In this document: in pieces, positions 50,567 through 58,485 of the stretch | Layout of the letters: each line of letters begins with the position of its first letter | How positions within the stretch are numbered: the stretch's first letter is position 1 | From: Streptomyces althioticus | Lineage (GTDB): Bacteria > Actinomycetota > Actinomycetes > Streptomycetales > Streptomycetaceae | Assembly (NCBI GenBank): GCA_014649355.1 | Contig: BMSW01000014.1 | Coordinates: 124,001-188,000 of the forward strand | Reading direction: 5' to 3' | DNA: 64,000 nt | The notes under the pieces: model-generated | What the model was told of the DNA's origin: nothing | What the model saw: only the letters and a program-made list of their open reading frames with translations | Database searches by the model: none | Made by a program: the position numbers and the translations under genes

Positions 50567-50886
50567 GTCGAATCGGGGTGTCGGATAGTGCTGCGCCGCA
50601 CTGGCGGTGGTGGTGTCGGCGTACCTTCCGCGGTCTTGCGGACCTGCGCGTTTGCGACCTCTACTTTGATCAGATCGTTAGGGGTGCAGCCGAGGATGTC
50701 GCACAGCGCGGCCAGCGTGTCCATGGACAGCCGCTGCGGAGGCTGTGTCACCAGCCGGTACACCTGCTCGCGGGACAGGTGGATGCCGCGTTCAGTCAGC
50801 AGCGGCACAAGATCCGTGGTCTGGAACAGTCCGTGCTCGGCCATCCTCAGCCTCAGCCCCCAGACGATTCCCATCTTCTTGATCAC
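50563..50886 (-). CDS. XRE-family transcriptional regulator
   Basis: The protein of about 107 residues has a Cro/C1-type helix-turn-helix, LLTERGIHLSREQVYRLVTQPPQRLSMDTLAALCDIL, followed by GCTPNDLIKVEV. This type is regularly found beside integrase-like genes in Streptomyces. GTG 50886 overlaps the integrase stop; ATG 50874 is the alternative. It probably regulates the mobile-element genes that flank it. Confidence 0.75.
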   Translation of the reverse strand: MIKKMGIVWGLRLRMAEHGLFQTTDLVPLLTERGIHLSREQVYRLVTQPPQRLSMDTLAALCDILGCTPNDLIKVEVANAQVRKTAEGTPTPPPPVRRSTIRHPDST

Positions 50887-50995
50887 AGAGCAGGCTCCCA
50901 CAGTTCAGGGTGACGATCACGCAGCGACTGCGTCAGCAGACGATTGCGGAACTCCAACGACACACCGGTGTAAATGGCCGTCGTCGATGCATACC
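50883..50995 (-). pseudogene. Tyrosine recombinase, C-terminal fragment
   Basis: Only GHRYASTTAIYTGVS with the nucleophilic Tyr and EFRNRLLTQSLRDRHPELW remain. The catalytic Arg box and all upstream sequence are missing because the reading frame runs into the methyltransferase 5' fragment at about 50996. The residual end overlaps the XRE start. Confidence 0.75.
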
Positions 50996-51175
50996 GATGA
51001 CCGACCTGGTCTCCGGGAACGCCGTCAGGATGGCGTCCCCGACCTGGCTGTCGACGGGGTAGTTGTCCTTGCCGCCCAGCAGGTAGTTCCACACCCGCGC
51101 GGAGTGCGGACGGTCGGTCCGCAGCCGGTCGCTGATGTCGCCGTGCGGGGGTTCGGGGGCTGCCGTGGATGTCAT
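50996..51175 (-). pseudogene. PF04672 methyltransferase, 5' part (split by island)
   Basis: It starts normally at ATG 51175 and encodes RPHSARVWNYLLGGKDNYPV followed by VGDAILTAFPETRSV, the N-terminal hallmark of the family. It then enters integrase sequence. The missing remainder is at 39600-40247 in the same orientation. The in-frame product would run to 50933 with an unrelated tail. Confidence 0.8.
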
Positions 51176-51304
51176 GGGGTCAGCCTTACCACAGCGTGGC
51201 GGCGGAAGTGATCAACTATGAGACGGGCAGGGCGACTTGCCGCCCTCCCTGGCCGCACGTGCGGGGGCCCCGTTGACGTCCGGGCCCACGCGGACCTACA
51301 TTTT

Positions 51305-51325
51305 ACTGGAATGGTGATTCTAGAA
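51305..51325. promoter_or_regulatory. TTCTAGAA operator upstream of the SDR gene
   Basis: ACTGGAAT and ATTCTAGAA lie 4 bases apart. The palindrome TTCTAGAA recurs before the TetR gene (52847) and before the hydroxyphenylpropionate operon (59962), in two cases with a second degenerate copy about 5 bases away. Confidence 0.65.
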
Positions 51326-51377
51326 GAGTCGCTCGAGCAGGACCGACCCGCACCCCACCACCCAGGAGCAACGCACC

Positions 51378-52088
51378 ATGACCGAAGCCCGGCCAACGGC
51401 CCTCGTCATCGCCGGCAGCAGCGGCATCGGTGCCGCGTCGGCCCGTGCGCTGGCGGCGCGCGGTCACCGGGTGGCGGTGCTGGCCCGCGGTGAAGGGGCG
51501 GACGCCCTGGCCGGGGAGCTCGGCGGTCTCGCCGTCCGCGGGGACTACACCGAGGCCGGCGTCGTCGAGGCGGCCGTGGAGCAGGTGGTCTCCGCCTGGG
51601 GGAGGCTCGACGTGCTGGTCAACAGCGCGGGCCACGGTCCCAAGGGCAAGCTCGAGGAGCTGACCGACGAGGACTGGGCCACCGGGTTCGACCTGTACTT
51701 CTACAACGTGGTGCGGGCCTGCCGCGCCGCCCTCGCCCCGATGCGCGCCCAGGGCGGCGGCAGCATCGTCAACATCTCCTCGGCCAGCCCGGGCGAGCCC
51801 TCGCCCCGCTTCCCCACCTCCATGGTCGCCCGGGCCGCCATGACCACCTGGACGAAGCTGTGGGCGGACGAGGTCGCCGCGGACGGCATCCGGATCAACA
51901 ACGTGCTGCCCGGGTACACCGTCGCCGACCCGGAGGCCGTGCCCGCCGCATGGACCTCCGCCATCCCCCTGGGCCGGGCCGCCGCCTACGAGGAGGTCGC
52001 GCGGACCGTGGCCCACCTGGCGTGCGACGCCACCTACACCACCGGGCAGAACCTGCGCGTGGACGGCGGACTCACCCGCGCCGTGTGA
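51378..52088 (+). CDS. SDR-family protein lacking the YxxxK catalytic pair
   Basis: The 236-residue protein has the Rossmann motif IAGSSGIGAASARALA, NSAGHGPKG and IVNISSAS. Where Tyr and Lys of YxxxK are expected it reads SMVAR, so the usual proton-transfer pair is replaced. It may bind NAD(P)H without standard dehydrogenase chemistry or use other residues. ATG lies after CAGGAGC. A TTCTAGAA operator upstream links it to the TetR regulator and the meta-cleavage operon. Confidence 0.8.
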   Translation: MTEARPTALVIAGSSGIGAASARALAARGHRVAVLARGEGADALAGELGGLAVRGDYTEAGVVEAAVEQVVSAWGRLDVLVNSAGHGPKGKLEELTDEDWATGFDLYFYNVVRACRAALAPMRAQGGGSIVNISSASPGEPSPRFPTSMVARAAMTTWTKLWADEVAADGIRINNVLPGYTVADPEAVPAAWTSAIPLGRAAAYEEVARTVAHLACDATYTTGQNLRVDGGLTRAV

Positions 52089-52121
52089 GCAGGCACGGCC
52101 CGCCGGGAGGCCATGGCCTTC

Positions 52122-52796
52122 CTAGCCGGCGGCCCTGCGGGCGTAGTCGTCCACCAGGCCCTCCAGGGCCCGCGCCGCCATGTCCGCGTACTCGGCGAAG
52201 TCCAGCTCCAGGTGCACGTCGGAGTTGGCGTGGACGTAGAAGCCGTCGGTCAACGCCAGGCTCAGCACCGTGAGTTTGGTGGGCAGGTCCGGGAAGCGCT
52301 CGACGACGTCGGCGGGGACGGACTCGGTGATCCGCTCGACGTCCACCTTGAACATCTCCACCCGCATCCGCAGGTACGCCGCGCGGACCTCGTTGTCCTC
52401 GCCCAGGCCGCCCAGCTGCCTGCTCAGGGCCCAGACCGCCGCGGCCTTGAGCAGCGCCTCCTCCTTCGTGTAGTGCTCGGGGTCGGCGCCCGACAGACCC
52501 GCGATGCCGCGGGACAGCTTGCGGCGCAGCCCCTCAGGACCGGAGTGGAGCTCCATCCAGGCCTTGTGGCAGTGTTCCAGCAACGCGACGAAAAGCTGTT
52601 CCTTGCTCTTGAAGTGCCAGTACACCGAGCCGATCGGCAGGCCCGAGGACGCGCTGACCGCCGCCATGGTCGTGCCCTGGTAACCGTGCTCCAGCGCCAG
52701 GTCCAGCGCCGCCAGCAGGATCTGCTCCCGGCTTCGGTCCGAGCGCGCCTGCCGCGTGCCCTTCCTGCCCTCGCCCTGCTGCGTGCTGCGCGTCAT
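52122..52796 (-). CDS. TetR-family repressor of the hydroxyphenylpropionate genes
   Basis: The protein of 224 residues has an N-terminal helix-turn-helix with REQILLAALDLALEHGYQGTTMAAVSASSGLPIGSVY and a ligand domain behind it. ATG 52796 was chosen; ATG 52847 is in frame but is embedded in the operator. A TTCTAGAA palindrome overlaps the predicted -10 (TAGAAT) of this gene, implying autorepression. Matching palindromes precede the divergent SDR and the meta-cleavage operon, making it the likely pathway repressor with an aromatic inducer. Confidence 0.85.
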   Translation of the reverse strand: MTRSTQQGEGRKGTRQARSDRSREQILLAALDLALEHGYQGTTMAAVSASSGLPIGSVYWHFKSKEQLFVALLEHCHKAWMELHSGPEGLRRKLSRGIAGLSGADPEHYTKEEALLKAAAVWALSRQLGGLGEDNEVRAAYLRMRVEMFKVDVERITESVPADVVERFPDLPTKLTVLSLALTDGFYVHANSDVHLELDFAEYADMAARALEGLVDDYARRAAG

Positions 52797-52840
52797 GCCG
52801 CCACCTGTCGCCGTCGTCGTCCGTACCCGTGTCTCCAGCG

Positions 52841-52863
52841 CGATCATTCTAGAACCGCGCTAC
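52841..52863. promoter_or_regulatory. TTCTAGAA operator of the TetR gene
   Basis: ATTCTAGAA at 52846-52854 is followed 5 bases later by the degenerate CTACTAG. TAGAAT on the minus strand can serve as the -10 of the regulator gene, so binding would block polymerase. Confidence 0.6.
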
Positions 52864-52952
52864 TAGCGCCTGTCCGGCGCGGGACCGAAGTGGCCGCACA
52901 GCACGGCCTACTTCGGTCCCGTGGAGCTCCCCGGCGTCCCGCCCTCACCGCC

Positions 52953-54566
52953 TCACACGGCGCAGGCGGCCTCCAGGACACGCGCCACGACGTCGTCGAG
53001 CTCCTGCGTCAGGCACTCGGCGGCGATCACGTGGTCGGGGCGCAGGACCACGGCCCCGACCGGCCGCGCGTCGAACCACGCCTGGAGGCTCGCCTCGCCC
53101 CCGAGGTCGCCGACGACGGTGACGCCGGCCGTGGCCCGCTTGCGCGCCCACGGCAGCTGCGCCTTCGGCACCACCTGCACGAGACGGGCGCCGAGCCGGT
53201 CCAGCGCCGCGCGCCGGTCGGCGGAGAGGAACGCCGCCGGGTCGTTGTTCCAGGTGAGGACGCGCCAGCCCTGACCGGTCGCGTCGTCGAGCAGCATCTC
53301 GAGGCCGTCCGCGTCGGTGGCCTTCGGCTGCGGGAAGATCGAGCCCGCCAGCCGGGGAACGTCGCGGACGGGCAGCGACTTGGACACCGGCAGCGGGGTG
53401 TGCACGACCACGCCCTGGTCGAACTTCGGCTGCGGCTTGAACGCCTGCCGCTTCTGCGCCTCCCGCTCCTCCGGCGTGCGGGCGGCGGCGATCCGGTCGC
53501 GCTCGGCGGCCTTCTCGGGGTCGTGGTCGGTCATCTCCTTCGCCATCCGGAGGGAAACCGCCACCATCTGCGTGACATGGCCGAGCCGTTCGGTCTCGTA
53601 CGTGTCCAGCAGCGCGTCGGCCGACAGCCCCTTGACGACGGCCGCGAGCTTCCAGCCGAGGTTGAAGGCGTCGCGGATCCCGGAGTTCCAGCCCTGCCCG
53701 CCGACCACGGGCATGACGTGGGCGGCGTCACCGGCGAGGAAGATGCGCCCGTGCCGGAAGCGGCCCGCGATCCGGGCGTGGTGGCGGTAGACGCGGCGGC
53801 GGATGATGTCCAGCTTCGACGGGTCCGGCACGTGGGGCGCGAGCAGGCCGAAGACGAACGCGTCGTCCTCGACCTCGGCCTCGCCCTCGTGCTCGAACAG
53901 GGTGAACTCCCAGCGGCGGATGCCGTGCGGCAGCGCGATGGAGGCGTAACTGCGGGCCGGGTCACCGCCGAACACGGCGTGCGGTGTGCCGATCGGGTCG
54001 TTGGCGACGTCGATCACGATGCCGTCGGTCGGCCGGGTCTCGCCCTCGAACGAGATGCCGAGGCGCTTGCGGGTGGGGGAGGACCCGCCCTCGGCGGCGA
54101 CGACGTACCGCGCGCGCACCGTCCCGCCGTCGGCGAGCGTGGCGACCACGCCGTCGGCGTCCTCGGCCAGGTCCACGACCTCGGCGCCGAACCGCACGGC
54201 CGCGTTGGGGAAGCGGTCGAGGCCGGCGAGCAGCACCCGGTCGACCAGAGGCTGCACGAAGCCGTTGCGGCGCGGCCAGCCGAACTCGCGTGTCGTCGGG
54301 TTCACTTCGGACAGGATCGCCCCGGCGCCGTTGATCATGTAGATCTTCTGGTCCGGGATGGTGTGCGGAAGCACCTCGTCGACCAGCCCGGCGGTCTGCA
54401 TCGCGCGCAGTGCCTCGTCGTCGATGCCCACGGCCCGCGGGTAGTCGACGAGTTCGTGCTCCCGCTCGACGAGGAGGACGTCGACGCCCTGCTGCCCCAG
54501 CAGGTTGGCCAGGGTCAGACCGACCGGACCAGCCCCGACGACGAGGACGTCGCAGGCCTTGTTCAT
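52953..54566 (-). CDS. mhpA: FAD-dependent 3-(3-hydroxyphenyl)propionate-type hydroxylase
   Basis: The 537-residue aromatic flavoprotein hydroxylase has GAGPVGLTLANLLGQQGVDVLLVER, the DG motif region with RKRLGISFEG, and GRIFLAGDAAHVMPVVGGQGWNSGIRDAFNLGWKLA. MhpA adds the second ring hydroxyl to give 2,3-dihydroxyphenylpropionate. It is the last gene of the operon and overlaps the aldolase gene by 4 bases. A related ortho-hydroxylating enzyme for another meta-hydroxyaryl acid cannot be excluded. Confidence 0.85.
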   Translation of the reverse strand: MNKACDVLVVGAGPVGLTLANLLGQQGVDVLLVEREHELVDYPRAVGIDDEALRAMQTAGLVDEVLPHTIPDQKIYMINGAGAILSEVNPTTREFGWPRRNGFVQPLVDRVLLAGLDRFPNAAVRFGAEVVDLAEDADGVVATLADGGTVRARYVVAAEGGSSPTRKRLGISFEGETRPTDGIVIDVANDPIGTPHAVFGGDPARSYASIALPHGIRRWEFTLFEHEGEAEVEDDAFVFGLLAPHVPDPSKLDIIRRRVYRHHARIAGRFRHGRIFLAGDAAHVMPVVGGQGWNSGIRDAFNLGWKLAAVVKGLSADALLDTYETERLGHVTQMVAVSLRMAKEMTDHDPEKAAERDRIAAARTPEEREAQKRQAFKPQPKFDQGVVVHTPLPVSKSLPVRDVPRLAGSIFPQPKATDADGLEMLLDDATGQGWRVLTWNNDPAAFLSADRRAALDRLGARLVQVVPKAQLPWARKRATAGVTVVGDLGGEASLQAWFDARPVGAVVLRPDHVIAAECLTQELDDVVARVLEAACAV

Positions 54567-55336
54567 GTGGTGCTCCGTGCGGATCGGGCCGGGCCCAGCC
54601 CGGCGATGGTGTCGCCGAACGCGCGGTTCAGCAGGACGAGATCGATGCCGAGGCCGACGTAGTCGACGAGGCCGTCGGTGAGGAGACCGGCCGCGTACTC
54701 GGGGCGGCCGGAGTAGATGCCGAGGGTGACGCCGTGCGCGCGCGTCACCTCGCGGACGTGGGAGATCGCCTCGCGCACCGGACCCTCGTCCCAGTCGCCG
54801 CGTCCGGGCAGGCCGTAGGAGACGGCGAGGTCGGCCGGGCCGATGTAGACCGAGTCCAGGCCTGGCGTCGCGACGATCTCCTCGGCCCGGTCGACCCCGG
54901 TGCTCGTCTCGATCTGCGCGACGGCCGACACCGCCCGGTTGCCCGCCTCGGTGTACGAGTCGCCCGGGTACAGCGCGGGCCGGGAGGGGCCGAGACTGCG
55001 GTTGCCGGCCGGCGGGTACTTGACGGCGGCGACCAGGGCCTCGGCCTGGGACCGGGACTCGACGGTGGGAGCGACGATCCCGCGCGCCCCGCTGTCGAGG
55101 AGCCGCAGCACCGGCGCGGGGTCCAGCGAGCCGACCCGGGCGTACGCGTAGGCGTTGTCCCGGGGGATCGAGCGCAGGATCCCGCAGGCCGCCTCCAGCC
55201 CCAGCTCGCCGTGCTGGAGGTCCAGGATCACGCCGTCGTAGCCGGCGGCCACCGCCCACTCCGGTATCGAGAACGCCGGAACCGTCTGGTGGTACAGCAC
55301 CGGGGGCCGGTCCCCGCCGAGAGCTTCGCGCTTCAC
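54563..55336 (-). CDS. HpcH/HpaI-family class II aldolase
   Basis: The 257-residue TIM-barrel lyase has GVILDLQHGELG, YARVGSLDPAPVLRLLDSGARGIVAPTVES, QIETSTGVDRAEEIVATPGLDSVYIGPADLA and a C-terminal GLGIDLVLLNRAFGD. It should split 4-hydroxy-2-oxopentanoate into pyruvate and acetaldehyde, replacing the DRE-TIM aldolase MhpE of the E. coli pathway. It is coupled by 4-base overlaps on both sides. Confidence 0.82.
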   Translation of the reverse strand: MKREALGGDRPPVLYHQTVPAFSIPEWAVAAGYDGVILDLQHGELGLEAACGILRSIPRDNAYAYARVGSLDPAPVLRLLDSGARGIVAPTVESRSQAEALVAAVKYPPAGNRSLGPSRPALYPGDSYTEAGNRAVSAVAQIETSTGVDRAEEIVATPGLDSVYIGPADLAVSYGLPGRGDWDEGPVREAISHVREVTRAHGVTLGIYSGRPEYAAGLLTDGLVDYVGLGIDLVLLNRAFGDTIAGLGPARSARSTT

Positions 55337-55803
55337 CGCGCCGGCCCTTCCTGACCGGCCACGCGCGCCGCGTGGGCCGCGGCGGCCCGGCCGCCGAAGA
55401 CCGGCACGATCTCCCGGCGGGCGAACAGCCACCGGCCGTCCACCTTGCGGTAGCGCTCGCGGAACTCACCGACCGACGCGGGCAGCGTCTGCGGCTCGTT
55501 CGTGTCACGGAAGGTCAGGTACTGCACGGTGCCCTCGACCTCGTCCCCGTCCGCGGCCCACACCAGGCGGATCCCGCCGATGTGGTGGCGGCCGACGACG
55601 TCGGTCTGCCGGGCCCGCTTGGCGCCCCACGCCTTCATGGCCTCGCGGTCCATGTCGCCCATCGGGCCGACGGAGACGCCGTCCTCGGTGTACAGCTCCC
55701 AGGTGGTGTCCGCCCGGTTGTGGTCCAGGCGGTAGAGCATCTCCGCGACGAGCTGCTCGATCTCGACGCGGGTGGTCGCGTCGACGGGACGGTGGTCAGT
55801 CAT
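55333..55803 (-). CDS. SnoaL/NTF2-like protein
   Basis: The 156-residue protein is of the SnoaL_4/NTF2-like fold, with EIEQLVAEMLYRLDHNRADTTWELYTEDG and KVDGRWLFARREIVPVF. Such small proteins act as isomerases, hydrolases or binding partners, and the beta subunits of ring-hydroxylating dioxygenases share the fold. No alpha subunit is encoded nearby. Its location between hydratase and aldolase genes suggests an accessory step, such as tautomerisation of the dienol, which is inference. Confidence 0.75.
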   Translation of the reverse strand: MTDHRPVDATTRVEIEQLVAEMLYRLDHNRADTTWELYTEDGVSVGPMGDMDREAMKAWGAKRARQTDVVGRHHIGGIRLVWAADGDEVEGTVQYLTFRDTNEPQTLPASVGEFRERYRKVDGRWLFARREIVPVFGGRAAAAHAARVAGQEGPAR

Positions 55804-55805
55804 GT

Positions 55806-56621
55806 TCAGCCTTTCGAATCCGCGGTCGCGACGACGCGACCCAGCCCGGTCACGGTGGCGACGCACTCGACGTCGGCGGGCCACGGCTCGATGTAGCCGA
55901 TGGAGCCCGACAGCAGCACTTCCCCGGCGCGCAGCGGCTCGCCCGTGCGGATCGCGGTCTCCGCCAGCCACACGACCGCGTTCACCGGGTCCCCCAGCAC
56001 GTTGCTGCCGACACCCCGGGTGATCTCCTTGCCGCCACCCGTGATGACCATCTCGACCTGGGTCAGGTCGACCTCGCCGTACGGGTGCCGTTCCTCGCCG
56101 AGGACGACTCCGCTGCACCCGGCGTTGTCCGCGATGGTGTCGACGATCTGCCCGACGGAACCGGAGTAGCGGAAGTCGACGACCTCGAACGCGGGCGTCA
56201 CGTAGTCGATCGCCGCCTCCACACTCGCGCGGGAGGCGTCCGTGACGTCGCTCTTCAGCACGAACGCGACCTCCGCCTCGATCAGCAGGCGGTTGTACGC
56301 GGACAGCGGCAGACGCACGCCCGAGGCGTGCACCATGTCGTCGTGGATGATCCCGTAGTCCGGCTCGTCGATGCCCACGCGCCGCTGCACCAGGGCGTTG
56401 GTCAGACCGACCTTGCGGCCCACTCTCCTCACGCCCAGCTCGCGCTCGCGCAGGGCGGCGAACTCGGCGGAGATCGCGTAGGCGGAGTCGAGGTCGCGCT
56501 CGGGCAGCCGGGGGCTCACGTACGGCACGGTGTACACGCCGCGCTTGGCCTCGAACAGCTCGCGTGCGATCTCGCTGATGGTCTCCCGGGTGACGCTCAC
56601 TCCGGTCCTTTCGTCAGACAT
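55806..56621 (-). CDS. mhpD: 2-oxopent-4-enoate hydratase
   Basis: The 271-residue protein belongs to the fumarylacetoacetate-hydrolase-related hydratase family. It shows VGRKVGLTNALVQRRVGIDEPDYG, the metal-binding LLIEAEVAFVL and PAFEVVDFRYSG, and GDPVNAVVWLAETAIRTGEPLRAGEVLLSGS. It hydrates 2-hydroxypenta-2,4-dienoate to 4-hydroxy-2-oxopentanoate. ATG 56621 is used; GTG 56600 behind GAAAGGA is a possible internal start. It stands directly after the C-C hydrolase gene. Confidence 0.88.
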   Translation of the reverse strand: MSDERTGVSVTRETISEIARELFEAKRGVYTVPYVSPRLPERDLDSAYAISAEFAALRERELGVRRVGRKVGLTNALVQRRVGIDEPDYGIIHDDMVHASGVRLPLSAYNRLLIEAEVAFVLKSDVTDASRASVEAAIDYVTPAFEVVDFRYSGSVGQIVDTIADNAGCSGVVLGEERHPYGEVDLTQVEMVITGGGKEITRGVGSNVLGDPVNAVVWLAETAIRTGEPLRAGEVLLSGSIGYIEPWPADVECVATVTGLGRVVATADSKG

Positions 56622-56632
56622 GCTTCCGGTCG

Positions 56633-57517
56633 TCAGGCGTGCTTCTGGAGGAAGGCGACGGCCGCGGCGTTGAACTCGGCGGCCCCCTCCCACTGCGGCC
56701 AGTGCGCGGCGCCGCGGACCAGCAGGTACTCCCCGTCCGGGATGAGCCCGCACAGACGCTCGCCCTCGGCCTCGTCACCGGTCGGCTCGTTGTCGGTCCA
56801 CACCATCAGGGCGGGGACCGGGACGGCCGCGAAGTCGTCGTCGGTCACGCGGTTGCGCCACCGCCGCTCCGGCTCCCGCAGGGCGGAGACGTTCGCCATG
56901 CTGAACCCGTCGCGTGCGTAGATCGCCCGGCGTACGCGGACCAGCTCGTCGGTGATGTTCCGCGGGTCGTGGATCACGACCTGGAGGCGCTTCTTCACGT
57001 TCTCGAAGGTCGGTTCGCTCACCGCCTTCGCGCTCACCGACTGGGTGCGGTCCAGCTGCGGTTCGCCGATCACCCGGCCGCCCGGCGCGGACAGGATCAC
57101 CGTGCGCAGGCGCTCGGGGTGCTTCGGCGCGAACTTCAGCGCCAGCCAGCCGCCGAGCGACTCGCCGGCGAGGTGTACCCGGTCCAGGCCCAGCGCGTCG
57201 AGCAGCGCCAGGAGGTGCTCCTCGTAGTCGCGGATCTCCAGCGGGTGGTCGGCGAGCGCGGTGTACCCGTGGCCCGGGTAGTCGTAGCCGACCACCCGGA
57301 AACCGGCCTGGGCGAACGCGCGGACGTTCTGCGTCCACGCCTCGATGTGGCCGCTGGTGCCGCTGGCCAGGACGACCGTCTGCGCCTCCGGGGACGCCCC
57401 GGCGATGTCGAGGACCCGGGTGCGGCAGCCGCCCGCGTCCACGTACCGCAGGGTGTGCTCCAGGTCAGCGATCTCTTCCCACAGGGTCGCCAGGTGCGCC
57501 CTCTCCGTGCCGCTCAT
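56633..57517 (-). CDS. mhpC: Alpha/beta-hydrolase, meta-cleavage product (C-C bond) hydrolase
   Basis: The 294-residue alpha/beta hydrolase has the nucleophile elbow AGESLGGWLALKFA, an oxyanion-loop region VVLASGTSGHIEAW, the acid region VPALMVWTDNEPTGDE and the catalytic His in RGAAHWPQWE. It cleaves the vinylogous diketone from extradiol ring opening. It starts within the stop of the dioxygenase gene (ATGA), which fixes the 5' end even though the frame is open far upstream. Confidence 0.87.
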   Translation of the reverse strand: MSGTERAHLATLWEEIADLEHTLRYVDAGGCRTRVLDIAGASPEAQTVVLASGTSGHIEAWTQNVRAFAQAGFRVVGYDYPGHGYTALADHPLEIRDYEEHLLALLDALGLDRVHLAGESLGGWLALKFAPKHPERLRTVILSAPGGRVIGEPQLDRTQSVSAKAVSEPTFENVKKRLQVVIHDPRNITDELVRVRRAIYARDGFSMANVSALREPERRWRNRVTDDDFAAVPVPALMVWTDNEPTGDEAEGERLCGLIPDGEYLLVRGAAHWPQWEGAAEFNAAAVAFLQKHA

Positions 57518-58449
57518 GCCGTCACCGCCGCCTGCACGGCGAAGCCCGCGCCCCACTTCTCGACCGCCCAGTAGCGGTCGACGGCGAAGCGGTAGGGTCC
57601 GGCGGTCGACAGGGCCGCGTAGGCCGCGATCCAGCTGCGCATCTCGTGTGCGGCCGAGCCGCCCTCCGCCACGAACCAGCCGTTCTCCCAGCCGTCGGCC
57701 GGGGTGAGGTCGCCGGAGCGGAACGTGTCGAGGACGAGCTTGTCCCACTCCTCGTTCAGGGGGTCGCTGGGCGCCTTGCCGTCGGCGATCGCCTGGATGC
57801 CCCGGACGATCATCTGCTCGCGCTCGTGCCGCTCCTCGGGGGAGGGCGCGTAGGCGATCAGACGTTCCTGCACGGTGCCGGGGGCGCCGTCCCAGCGGGG
57901 GATCGGCGGGTTGTGGGAGATGCCGCCCGAGGCGAGGAACAGCACCTTCTTGTCCAGGGTGCGGGCGGCCCGGCCGAACGCCTCGCCCATCAGCCGCACC
58001 CGCCGCATGGGGGAGAGGGGCAGTCCGATGGCGTTCACGAACACCGGCACGATCGGCTGCGCGAAGTCCTTGCCGAACACGAAGTCCAGGGGCTGGACGA
58101 TGCCGTGGTCGACCGTCATGCGCTCGCTGCGGCCGATGTCGATGCCCTCGGCCAGGACGGCGGCGTGCAGGGCCCGGGCGGCGTCGGCGTCGACGGGGAG
58201 CGTCCCCGCGGTGGTGCCGTAGTCGCCGACGCCCTCGGCGGCCGCCCCGATGACCCACGGGGTGATCAGCGAGTAGAGCTGGCCGTTGAAGTGGTCGGGC
58301 CCGAACACCACGACGAGATCGGGGTCGTACGCGGAGACGAACTCCTTGACCTCGTCGATGGCGGCGTTGATCTCGGCGAACGTCTCCCCGCCCGGGTCGA
58401 CGTTGCCGAAGGACGGCGCGTGGGAGAGCGCTGCGACGGCCAGCGGCAT
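57514..58449 (-). CDS. mhpB: 2,3-dihydroxyphenylpropionate 1,2-dioxygenase (extradiol)
   Basis: The 311-residue class III extradiol dioxygenase has N-terminal LSHAPSFGNVDP, VVVFGPDHFNGQLYSLITPW, MTVDHGIVQPLDFVFG and FLASGGISHNPPIPRW. The histidines in these segments supply iron ligands and the acid-base residue. It opens the catechol ring next to the side chain. The ATG has a ribosome-binding-like GGAAC upstream. It follows the transporter gene by 36 bases and overlaps mhpC. Confidence 0.9.
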   Translation of the reverse strand: MPLAVAALSHAPSFGNVDPGGETFAEINAAIDEVKEFVSAYDPDLVVVFGPDHFNGQLYSLITPWVIGAAAEGVGDYGTTAGTLPVDADAARALHAAVLAEGIDIGRSERMTVDHGIVQPLDFVFGKDFAQPIVPVFVNAIGLPLSPMRRVRLMGEAFGRAARTLDKKVLFLASGGISHNPPIPRWDGAPGTVQERLIAYAPSPEERHEREQMIVRGIQAIADGKAPSDPLNEEWDKLVLDTFRSGDLTPADGWENGWFVAEGGSAAHEMRSWIAAYAALSTAGPYRFAVDRYWAVEKWGAGFAVQAAVTA

Positions 58450-58485
58450 GGTGCTGGTTCCTTTCTGGGAGGGTGGGGACGGCCG

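Larger units (their letters stand above)
40248..50995. mobile_element. Arsenic-resistance genomic island inserted in a methyltransferase gene
   Basis: The 10.7 kb segment is flanked by the two halves of one PF04672 methyltransferase gene. It carries two arsR-controlled arsenic modules, an AbiJ-like gene and, at its right end, an XRE regulator, a broken recombinase-like gene and the C-terminus of a tyrosine recombinase. At the junctions only GACGAC (40242-40247) and GATGAC (50996-51001) correspond, so no long direct repeat is visible. The truncated integrase suggests a decayed element that can no longer excise by itself. Confidence 0.75.

Noticed and set aside
40242..51001. Long direct repeats as attachment sites of the island
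   Set aside because: Only a 6-base core with one mismatch corresponds at the two borders; this is too short to call att sites.
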